Below, piece after piece: positions 21,901 to 34,100 of a stretch of 64,000 bases of DNA (position 1 is the first letter of the stretch; the number at the start of each line of letters is the position of its first letter). This DNA comes from Ctenosaura bakeri. Its lineage: Eukaryota; Chordata; Lepidosauria; Squamata; Iguanidae. The stretch lies in assembly GCA_948474755.1 (NCBI GenBank), contig CAOLHI010004286.1, positions 61,657 through 125,656 on the forward strand. The letters run 5' to 3'. The notes beneath the pieces were generated by a model. It saw nothing but the letters and a program-made list of their open reading frames with translations, did no database searches and was not told where the DNA came from. The translations under genes and the position numbers were made by a program.

Positions 21901-24900
21901 CAGACTGCAGCGCCTGGGTGGATGCCCAGTTTGGATATGCTGTGCTTTCTTTTGTTCTTCAGTGACCTGATCCAGCTTCACAGCCATTTGTGTGAGGCAC
22001 AGAGACCACAGAGAAGAACAGGTTGCTTACCTGCAACTGTGGTTCTTTGTTGAATGGTTATCTATGCTCTCTGCCTTACCTCCCCTCTTTCAGGTCCCTG
22101 TAGATTTCATGGCAGAGTTTGAAACTGAAAGATCAATAGCTTGGCTGGCTGGGACATAAGTGGTATCCAGGTCAGGGAGGGATTCCTGCCAAGCTCCTCA
22201 GCTCTAGAATGTTCCAGACAAGTTCTCTGCACAAGCGCAAAACCCATTTGTGTGAGGGCACAGCTGACCACAGTTACAGGTAAGCAAACCTGTTTTTCAC
22301 TTTCTATGTGTTTATACTGAATTACTTTTGCCATTTTAATGCTCATTCTGAAGTTTGGAGAAATCCTTTTGGAAGTCTTTATTAACCCATTTTGTTTAAA
22401 TTACCTTGAATTATTTTGGGTTGTCTTACCTTACTGCTCACTTGACCTCTAGAATCTAGATCTTCTATATAAAAGTCAACGTTTGTGAGTGAATTTGTCT
22501 ATTTGTCTGCATTGGGCAGGTGAAGACCCCATATGTTTGGCTGTGTGAGGGGAGAAGACTCATATGATTGGCTGGCTGTGAAGATTCTATGGAATCCTGG
22601 GGTTGGCAGTTCAGGGAGCGGCCTTTATAATTCTCAGCCAGAGAGCTCAGGCTGGTTGCTATGGATATGAGGCCCAACAGCAAGAAGGAGGGCAGTGTAT
22701 TCCCTTAGGAAACCAAATTCTGTATGTTAATAACTCTGAATACAGATTGGATTGGGGAATATGGGGGAAAGTTACATGTACTGGAGAGGACAGTTTGGGG
22801 AATTAGAGACACAGGATCTCAAATCTGTGTATTTCAATTGCATCTAATTCCTAAGGTAAGGTAGGGTAGTTCCCAAGGTATTTCTACAAAGTGTTCCCTA
22901 TGAGAAAATAAAATTCCAGGCAACACCTGGTAAATATGCTAGTCATTTATAAAAAGTTCAAGAGTCAAGGTCTCAGTCTTCAGACCCTACCATTCATATA
23001 TCTCCATTATGAGAAATTCTCTGCTCTCTACTCTTTATTTAACTATTTATCAGTCCATACAATGGCCTCTCCTATTATCCTATACAGCTAGGTTTGCTCA
23101 GCAGTTGTTGGTGAGGAACTTCACATGCCTAGTATTACAGGTGCTTCCTTAAATCCAGAGCCAGTCATGTTGGCAAGTGTTTTGTTAAAGCAGTAATTTT
23201 AAAAGTACATTAGATTTTGAAATGATTTCAAGGGTTTAGAATCAAAAGTTAAACTGTTATTTGTGTATCTGGAGATTTTCCAATAAAATGCAAATATAGG
23301 ATCACTGTCAGCGGTAGCATTGTTATACAACTGTACAGGGCACTGCTTTGTAACACTGTGGAGCAAAGCAGTGGGCTAATTAGTAACTTTAGGTTGGTTA
23401 ATGGAGTAAAGTGTACTTCGGTTATCTGGCCCCAGCCAGAGGTCTACAATTTCATATTGGTTATGGTTAATATTTCCATGTGGCACTCCATAAGATGAAC
23501 TCCACGTGTCTGAAAGGGTCACGAAAAGCCTGTGTAGGCAGGCACGGCCGTATGGCCTCAATTATGCAAGCTAGGTCTTGGCCAGTAAACAACAATCTGT
23601 CGCACAGCAGGTAGTGCCCTCCAGACACAGCCGACCATTAGGCAAATGCAAGGGCTCTCAGCCCCGAACTGCTTGCTCTATACAAACGCTAAGTGTTCCT
23701 TATCTACATACTGCTCTAACAATTGACAATGCTGGCTAAATCTCATCAATTCTGATGTTGACCTTTCGGCGGCTTTGTCTCCACTAAAAACCTTATTGTT
23801 CTCCTTGGGAGAGGGCTAGCCTCCAGGTACAATCTTCCCTATAAAAACCCCAAGTTTGAGCTCCTTGTCGGAACACTCGTGCCTTGCATCCCGTGCTGCT
23901 GCCGCTCTGTTCAGCAAGCCTCCCCTCAGCCTCCACATGCTGAGCTACTACGATCCCCAGCATCGAACTCTATTTCTGCTATCCCAGACTGCAGGAACAG
24001 GTGGAGTATCCCCCCAGAAAACCCTCTGAAAACCTCTATCAATTTTCCTCACTTTCTGCTTCTGTATTTCTTGGATGAGTGCGTGAGTGCGTGTGTCATT
24101 GTTTGTTTAATTAGGGAAAGTTTAATAAAATCTTTTAATTGAACAACTTGCCTAGTTCTTGTCGCAGCCTGACCCCGTAAACATAGGGTTAAAGATCTCG
24201 CTACGTTACCCTGCCTCTCGTATTGCTAGCTTGTGCTCCTTGCTAATTCCTCCAACTTAGTAATATTTGGAGTGCACTTAGGTGTCCTTCCTGGGACCTC
24301 CAGAAATCAGGGTAACAAAAGTCTAGTACCTAATAAAAAAATACTACAGAGGTTTGTCATTTTAAAAACAGTGATGGTTTGTTCTAATTTTTGTAGGGGT
24401 TTTTTTTTTTTTTGGTCAAAAATAAGTGCTCATATTACAACCTTTTCTTGTGGCCATGAGTTGCACATCAAATCAACTTTCTCACATTGAAATTGTTCCT
24501 CTGCATCACTTCAAAGGTCTTTTTTCATTCTTCTCTCCTTTATGCATGTGCATATCCAGGCAATGTACTGGGGCACTCTGGGATTTAAGATCTTTAAAAG
24601 CCTCCCTTATTCCCATTCTGTTCACCCCTCCCCATCTGCTCAGTAAAATAGTGTGGACTCCTTGACTTCCTTTACCTTCCTTTACCTTAATGGCAATTAC
24701 AGTATTTCAGGTTGAACTCTCAATTTCTACACATCTTTACATTTTTCTAGTTCCTTGTATTTTAGTAACTGATTCCTAGATCATATGGAGATTCACCTAG
24801 TAAGGTTGCAAGTGAGGCCTTGCAACCAAAGACTGGGAACTTTTTTTTAAAGGGACTTCTGAAAATACAGAAGTTAATAGGCTCTGCTTGGATGAAAATT

Positions 24901-27900
24901 TGTTTTCATATTTTAGAATCATAGAATCATAGAAATGTAGAGTTGGAAGAGACCACACAGGCCATCCAGTCCAACCCCCTGCCATGCAGGAACACCCTCA
25001 AAGCAATCCCGACAGATGGCCATCAAGCCTCTGCTTAAAAACCTCCAAGGAAGGAGACTCCACTACACTCCGGGGCAGCATATTCCACTGCTGGACAGCC
25101 CTGACTGTCAGGAAGTTCTTCCTGAGGTTCAGGTGGAATCTTCTTTCCTGCAGCTTGAATCCATTGCTCCTTGTCCTGGTCTCTGGAGCAGCAGAAAACA
25201 AGCCCTCTCCTTCCTCTACGTGGCATCCCTTCAAATATTTAAACATGGCTATCATGTCCCCTCTTAACCTTCTCTTCTGGCAGACTAAACATACCCGGCT
25301 CTCTAAGTCTATCCTCATAGGGCATGGCTTCCAGGCCTCTCACCATTTTGGTCACCCTCCTCTGGACTTGCTCCAGCTTGTCAATATCCTTCTTGAATTG
25401 GGGTGCCCAGAACTGGACACAGTATTCAAGATGGGGTCTAACCAAAGCAGAGTAGAGTGGTACCAGTACCTCCCTGATCTAGACACCATATTCTTATTGA
25501 TGCAGCCAAGAATTGCATTGACTTTCTTGGCTGCCGCATCACACTGCTGACTCATGTTCAGCTTGTGATCTATGAAGACTCCTAGATCCCTTTCACATGT
25601 ACTGCTATCCAGCCACGTGTCCTCCATCCTATATTTCTGTATTCCATTTTTTCTACCTAAGTGTAGGACCTTACACTTCTCTCTGTTGAATTTCATTTTG
25701 TTCGCCTTGGCCCAGCTCTCCAATCTATCCAGGTCATTTTGAATTTTGATCCTGTCCTCTGGCATATTAGCAACCCCTCCCAATTTGGTATCATCTGCAA
25801 ATTTGACAAGCATGCCCTCTATTCCTTCATCCAAGTCATTGATAAAAATGTTGAACAGCACTGGGCCCAGGACAGAACCCTGTGGCACCCCACTAGTCAC
25901 TTCTCTCCAGGATGAAAAGCAGCCATTTGTGATCACCCTTTGGGTTCGGTCGGTCAACCAATTACAAATCCAACTAACAGTAGCCCTGTCCAGCCCACAT
26001 TTTACCAGCTTCTTTGCAAGAATGTCATGGGGGACTTTGTCAAAGGCCTTACTGAAATCGAGATATGCTACATCCACAGCATTCCCTTCATCTATCAAGC
26101 TAGTAACTCTATCATAAAAAGAGATAAGATTAGTCTGGCATGACTTATTTTTGAGGTATCTATGTTGACTTCTCGTGATTACCGCGTTGCTTTCTAAATG
26201 ATTAGAAACTGACTGCTTAATGATCTGCTCCAGGATCTTTCCGGGTACTGATGTCAGGCTGACCGGGTGATAATTATTTGGGTCCTCTTTTTTTCCCTTC
26301 TTGAAGATGGGGATAACATTTTCTCTCTTCCAGTCTGCTGGAACTTCTCCTGTCCTCCAAGATTTCTCAAAGATTATAGCAAGCAGTTCCGAAATGACCT
26401 CTGCCAGCTCTTTTAATATCCTAGGATGCAATTCATCTGGCCCTGGAGACTTGAATTCATCCAGTGTGGCCAGGTATTCCTGTACCACCTCTCTACCTAT
26501 TATGTGCCTCATTTCCTCTGCTTCCTCCCCTGCACCCCAACCGCCAGGTTGAGTGCTTGTATCCTTCTGGGAAAAAACGGAGGCAAAGAAGGTGTTAAGT
26601 AGTTCTGCCTTTTCTCTTCCCCCTGTGAGTAATTTGCCATCTTCTCTGCGCAGCGAAGATGCGAAGATTTTAGACTATTTAACACAGCACTAGAATTCTC
26701 CCTCAGACATACACAAGAGTGAAGACATACGCAAGGATGTTATAAAACTTGTATATCTCATGGTATCACAAAATCATGTTTTTTCAGGTTATGCAGCAGT
26801 GTGCTTCAAGTTGATTGATAGGTCATGAAGTCTCTTAACACCTGTTGACAGTCCATGCCAATTTAGTAATTCCAACTTCCAACTTCTGGATTCCTCAGCT
26901 CTCTATGATTCTCACTGTCCAAAGTTAGGTAGAGATCGTGTTGAACTAAGATGGTGTTGGCAGCAGATCACTTTAGGCTGATATTAAGCTAAGGTCCATA
27001 CTTGACAATTATTAACTGCCATCAAGTTGCCTTTGAATTGTGGTGAGCCTGTGAATAAGAGACTCCTCAGTCACCCTACAGGCCCTGCTCAGGTCTTGCA
27101 GACTCAAGGCTCTGACTTCCTTGATTAAGTCTCTGTCTGGAACATGGTCTTCCTTTTTTCCTACTGCCTTCTACCATACCAAGCATTATTGTCTTTTCTA
27201 ATGAGTCATGTTTTCTCATGATGTGTCCAAAGTACAACAGTCTCAGTTTAGTCATCTTGGCTTGGGGGAGTTCAGGGTTGATTTGCTCTAGAATCCGTTT
27301 TTTTTTTTTTTTTTGGCCTTTTTAACAGTCCACAGTATCCATAGAATTCTTGTATAGCACCACATTTCAAATGAGTTTATTTCTTTTTCCTATCAGCTCT
27401 ATGCACTGTCCAGCTTTGATAAACATACATAGGAACTGGAAGTACAATTGCATGAACAATCCTAACTTTAATATTCAGTGATACATCTTTACACTGTAGG
27501 ACCTTGTCTAGTTCCTTCATAGCTGCCCTTCCAAGTCCTCGTCTTCTTCTGATTTCTTGATTGCAATCTTCTTTCTGATTATTGGGTTATCCAAGGTAGG
27601 AAAATCTTGAACTATTTCAGTGTCTCCATCGTCTGCTTTAAAGTTGTATAAATCATCTGTCATTGTTATTTTTGTTTTCTTAATGTTCAGCTGTAAACCT
27701 GTCTTTGCACTTTCTTTGACTTTCTTCAGTAATCATTCCAGGTCTTCACTATGCTTTGCTAGTAGTATACTATAGTCTGCATATCTTAAATTATTGATGT
27801 TCATTCTTTTAATTTTAAACTTTAATAATCCTGCTTTACATATGACAATAGACAGTATGTGACAATAAGGAATTCAAAAAAAAAGTTCATGCTGTGTTTT

Positions 27901-28050
27901 ACTGTGTTAAGTGTTAGGAGTGCCTGATCATGCTATCCGTTTCATCCTTATCAGCAATATACACTTTATTTGAACCACAGGTGAATGAATATCCATATAA
28001 ACTGGGCAAAGTTCTGCAGACTAGTTTTGTGTAAAGATCTGGAGACTCAC

Positions 28051-28110
<60 letters not shown>

Positions 28111-31100
28111 TGGAGCAGTGCTTTTCCCGTCTACATCAACCACAGTCTTGCCTGATTTCTGTCCCACTCACTCACTCAGCTTGAGAGGGAGTAATGATAC
28201 AATGCTGGCTAGTATGAGAGGGAAGATAAATGAGTGACAAACCCCAGCAAGCTTACAGAGGCTCTGTGAAGCTTAGAAGGGAGTAACTGGCGTTGCTGGC
28301 TGCTCTAGGCTTTGACCAGAAAGGTGAAAACTAAGATGCCTTTTTATTTAACCAACTCCTAGCTTCTGTTCTGGTACCCATCCCAGGAGAAAGGCAAGGT
28401 GTAAAAAGCAGAGTATAAAATAAACAAACATCCTAAACTCACTCCAATCCTCTACTCACATTAAGATTCTGATTTAATGGAAGCCTAAAAGAATACAAAA
28501 AGAAACCACATGAATTCCTGGGAAGTTCTTGGACAGCCTTTTCTAACTATTTAGACTAATCTCCTATCAATTACAGCCAGCATGGCAGTGAGGTTGCTGG
28601 TTACTATAATTCAACACATGCGAAGAGTATCAGATTAGGGAAATCAGTATCTTGGCTGTGATGGCTATGGATTCACTTCCAGTCTCCATCTGACACCCTG
28701 TTCTCCCAGAGAGGGCCAGTGGTTTTACAACAGGGATGAGTAACTGTTGTGTGGTGAAGTGACTGCACAGGTCCTTCAGGGAGATCATCAGAGATGTTTC
28801 TTGTCAAATGCTCCCAAACATTTCCCCAGCATTGTAGGGGCCAGGTTCACTACATTCTGGGCCGTTTCAGGCCAATGGAATCTTTTTCCAACTGAAAATG
28901 ATCTAGAAGTCAATGTCTGAGTCTGTTTTTCTTGAAAAAAGACCCTGTGGATTGAAAATGAGCTAGAGGGCAAACAAAATGGCAAAATTGTTCTTCACAG
29001 CCCCAGAGGCATGTTCAGGGCATTTGGGGGTAAAACTTTGGGGCATAAGAGTAGCTATGATGGGGCACATGGAGCCAGTTCAGTCAGAAGAGTATTAGAG
29101 TTGGGAGCCTGGCTGGTGCATAAGGAGTTGTGCATTTTCCATGAGGATTCAGTTGTTCTAAGAATGGACTCTACTTTTGTACCTACTTTTGTCCCTTTCT
29201 ACAGAGTCCAGGAGGTCACCCTTCCTTTGTTTTGCCCCCGTCCAGCCAAGATGTTAGAGGAATCCTAGCATGCTGCAGATGTTTGTCAAGTCCTCAAAAT
29301 ATATATTGAGCACATCCAGTCTTTCTGTGCACTGAATTGACTGTTCATATCCTTTCAAATTTCTTTGATGGGCAAAAAAGCCTCTCCATCCTTTTTGGCA
29401 AAAAGGATCAGAGTCTATATTACTTTGTGCTACGTGTCTGGGACATCACCATCTTAAGCAGTTGTTGCTAACTCCAAACCTAGCGCTGCTATTTCTGCTG
29501 CTTTATTCACTAATGGATTCCTGTTAGACACTTGTAGGGCAGCCACTTGGTCTTCTCCATCAGCCTTTATTTGTCACTGCTGTTTAGAAACCTTTGCCTC
29601 AACAGAGGCTTCTTTTGCAGGCAGATACTTCAGAGTGTAGTAGTCCGCTAATATATTTTTCTGATCATTGGTGGGTTCATCTCACACATTGGGACACTGA
29701 TGGGTTTATCCCATCCATCAGACAGGGAGCTTTGGTATGTCCTACTACAGAAGATTCTCCTCTACCACTGGAAAAAGAACATTTGACTTACCTGTGAGAT
29801 GTTTGTTTTCAACAGTGGAAGGGGCAACATTGTCCCCACACAGAACTGAGGAGTCTTCTTGGTGATGGCATGGCTAGAGAGAGAGGTCATATTCTATCAA
29901 TTTCCCCTCTTCCTTTGATCTACTGATGCTTTATGTTCTTTTATGTAAGTTACCTGTGCTTCCAATATGTATTATCCAAACTGGCAAAAGAAGCAGAACA
30001 CTGGGGAGCATCCAACAGAATCCAGAGAAGAAACTGGAGACACAGTTTCTTCTGTGCATTTTTATTTGTAAAAAGAAGCCAGATATATTTTGGCCTGTGT
30101 ATACGCCAAAGGCTTTCCTCGGTGGCTGTATAAAATAATAAAAGGGCAATACATAAATACATGATGTCCTGTTATCTAAAATCATAATTACATTTGTACA
30201 TTGCCTATGGCCTGTACATACCTGTTTAGATTCAAGAAATTTCTGGACATGAACCCTCAAACTGTTTCTTGGACAAGTGAAAACACATGAGTAATGTCGG
30301 AAGGTTTTTTTAAAAAATGGTAAGTACATGGTAGAGGAGAAAAAGTAACATTCAAGGACACATGGGTGTATTTGGGCTAAGGGGAAAGGAACTGTCAGAA
30401 AACTCTGGAAAATTTCACAGGAGTAGGAAGAAGTCTAGATCTTCATCTAGGCCTCAAGGGACCAAAGATTTTAAATTCCAAATTTACAATTTTACAAATT
30501 TATAAATTTTAAAATCCACTCCACCTCCTTTTATAAAACAAAATATTTTCATCCATAGTGTTTACCATTGTTATTGCCCAAAATCTGAAATCTGTTGCAG
30601 AATGATGGTATTCTAAGAAATGTCTCGCTGTTTTGTTATTTTTTATATTATAAATATGTTTCTTAAGAGATCCAGTAGTTTTCCCCACATAAATTTTTTG
30701 ACACATGCTGTGTATAGCATTAAAAAATCCAGCTATTGCAGGTAGTAAAGTGGTCGTGTGAAATATGTCTTTATTGGTTAGTGTGGTCATCTTGGAAGTA
30801 TACCTGCAACAGATACAGTGGCTACAGGGAGGGTGTCCTGAGGTTCGAGTTGCACCCATCAGAGAGTTTTGTGGTGTAAACCATGATGTTGTCCACACAG
30901 CTCTTGCTATGTTCTATAATCAAATCATCTTTCAAGAAGAAGTGGCTGGGCTGTGAGCAACTCCTGACCCCTGGTTGCATGTAATACCTCCTGTCTTCTG
31001 AGCCTTTGCTTCCCCAGGAAAACTTTCCCCTCACTCAGAAGAGGCTTTGGAAAGGGCAGGTTCTATTGTTGGATCCATCCATTCTGAAGTCTCTCCACTC

Positions 31101-34100
31101 TTGGTTGTGAAAAATGAATGCAGTATGATCTGTGTAAAAGAAAATGGGCGAGAAGGGAAAAGGGGATACTGATCTTAAAATCCTCACCAACCTCCACTGT
31201 TTATTCTTTTCATGGTAGAGAAGAAGGCAGAAACAGTATTAGAATGGTAATGATCCTGAAACAGAGAATGGAAGAGACAGTGGTGGTCTTTGAGAGAGAA
31301 AGGGTATTCTTCGTGGTCTCTCTGCCTCACACAATGGGAATCTTCATGCATGCGCAGTAGCTTTCGGAAAGTTCCAGAGCTGAGCAGGTTGGCGGGAACC
31401 CCTCCCTCATCTGGTACTGAGCATGCTCAGTACTGACAAGCTAACGGTCTCTCCTCAGTTTCTTTTTGTCTGCTCGGAAGGCTTCCTCGCTGAGCAGTTT
31501 GCCTTGCTTCATTCTTCGACTATCTTTATGTTTTTTCCAACAAAAAGACTGTAAGAACTCTTCCCCCTTTCTATGTCGTTGTTGTTTAAGTTGTGTGTGT
31601 CTTGCGGTCACAAGGTCTCCTTATCTGACAGCCACTCCGAGTGTCTGTTCTGCCTCGGAGAGGCGCATAACGTTCCGGCGTGTTCTATCTGTAAAGACTT
31701 CACCTCTCAAACCCTGAAAAACAGCCTTGCGGTTGAAGTCTTATTGTTAGGAGCAAACCCTTCAGATAAAAGAGCAGGCGGCTTCAAATACCACCCTTTT
31801 CACCTCCTCCATGGCTCAGTGTTCTCCTTGGGGCCTCTCGACTTCGAAGCCTTCATTAACACCCTCTTCAATGATGCCGATTTTGTCACCAGTATCAACC
31901 TAATCGGTACCGACTGCTTTGGTACCAATACCGATATCGTCCTCAACAGCTTTGCCTCCAATCTCCTTGTTACCGAGGATTCCGAAGCTCTCCAGGATGC
32001 CGATTATCACCTCCTCCTCTGGAGAAGCTTCTTCTAGCTCACAACTGGCTTCCATTCAGCCTCGCAAGGTTCCCACTGTGGCTCAGCATAAGCGAGCTTC
32101 GTCCCACCTTGCTGAGTCCTCCATTAAGAAGGAGAAGGAGAAGTGCCACTCTCCTTCTCCTGTAGGCCATCAGCCGGCTCCTTTACTGACGCCCCCTCCG
32201 ACTCAGCCTTCAATGGCTACTGTGGAGGAGGACGCTCCTGACCCTTCGCTGGAGCATGACAATGTCCAATGGCTGTCGACTTGACTTTGGACTCGGAGCG
32301 TTGACCCTCACCGCCTGTGTCTCCACTGGTCACATCGGCCCAGACCGGAGAAACGGGTATACAAACCCCACTCCCTCCGACTCTCATTCCTGCCAGCTCC
32401 GAGTTGGACTGTCCATCCTATCTGGATGCTCCTTGGGCTCCTTCCCATGATCGCCCTTGATCTAGCATGGCGCGCTTTCCAGGACATGGCGATAGAGGTA
32501 GATCCCCGCATCATTGGGATTACGGTTACCGTGGAATCCGTGACCTTAATGGGTGAGGCTCGGCTCACCTTTCTCTTCAGCCTCTTACATTGCTCAATAC
32601 GGCCACGAGCACCTCTGGAGAGAACAACCTGGCTCCTATTATTCTTACTCACCGGCCTATTGTGATCAATACCATCCCGACATTCGTCGTTGGTCTCCCT
32701 ACCATCTGCAGCATTCCCGCTCTCCGTCGCGCTCTTCAGTGTCTCACTACCAACGCCCCTCCCAATACTGACTCTCAAGGACCCATTTGGTCCCGTTCTC
32801 CATATTACCGGTGCTCTCCAGCCCATTACCAGTGCTCTCCAGCCCACCACCGGTCCCATGACTGGTCGCCTCATCGAAGGCTGATATCACCACCTCCTCA
32901 GGTGACGGCACCTCCTCAGGTGACGGCAACGGTGTCTCAGCCTCTGCCAGATACCCACACTGCGTCTACACTATCAACATCTCTAACGGCTTTGGTACCG
33001 ACTCAATCCATCGTTGCTCCGATCCTGGCCATTCTTCTGATGTCCTCGGCACCAGTGTTGGTAACAGCATTGATACCGTCTCCAGTACCAGCTATGATAC
33101 TGGCCTGATCTCTGCTACTGCTCCGCTGGCTATTCCCTTCGTGCAGGTACCGGATCGACCCCGATCACGTCAGTCTCCATCTCAGTTCTCTACTTCTGCT
33201 CTCTCATCTGCCAGATGACCATAGGAGTAGTGCCATCCAGTTCTACAGTGAGTTGGTGGCTCTCTTTAACCAGCAGATCCTGTCCTCTCGGCATGCTGTC
33301 ATGGGTGCAGCACGGGTGATGGTGGGGGCCGTCGCCCTTCACCGTTTTGCGTGGCTTCGCTCCACTGGGCTTGCAGAGGACAGCAGGAAGAGGATTGAGG
33401 ACCTGCCCTTTCATGACCAAAGGCTCTTCCCTGTGACCACAGATGATGCCATGGACCACCTAGTGAAGGCTCACTTCACAGCTAAGAAGATGGGTCTCCA
33501 TCCCACTCCTCAGACCATCTTCGTCATGCTCCTCATGGAGACACTCTGCCTGTTCTTATAGTTTCTTTACATCTTTCCTCCGTTTCCACTCCTGGGCCGA
33601 GTGGTAGCCAAGCTCCTGTCAGACAAGGCAAATGCCATCCTTGTGGCCCCATACTGACTGAGCCAGCACTGGTTCAGTCCCTGTCAGGACCCTGGTACTC
33701 CAGGACTCAAGCTCTGAGTCTGAACCAGAGGACTTCAAAGCCGTGGAGCCTGCTGCACCAGCAGAGCCCACCCCAGAGGCTGCCATGGAGCATGCTGCAC
33801 AGCCCACCCCAGAGGCTGCCCTGGACACAGAGTCCTTGGCTCCAGTGGCCCCAGCAATGGAGCCAGGGGCTGCCTTAGACCCAGAAATTCAAGAGCAGGT
33901 GCCTACTTACCAGCAGCATCGAGAGCAAAAGAGTGCTCTCAGAAGGTGAGAGCGTTTAAGTAGGAAACACCAAGCAATCAAGCTCCAGCTGAGGTAGCAC
34001 CTGGGTGAGGGCCTGCTTAATAAAAGCACTCACTCAGCCTTGGGTCTTTGTTGGCTCACAACTGTCCATTTTGGGTGTGCCTGCTGGGCTTCTGGGGCCC

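Noticed and set aside
25352..26512. 386-codon ORF as a host gene
   Set aside because: It has reverse-transcriptase motifs, no introns, and a CR1 3' end; it is a LINE.
31466..33561. Proline/serine-rich ORFs as a novel protein
   Set aside because: Position and the cysteine pattern identify them as a broken DIRS Gag.
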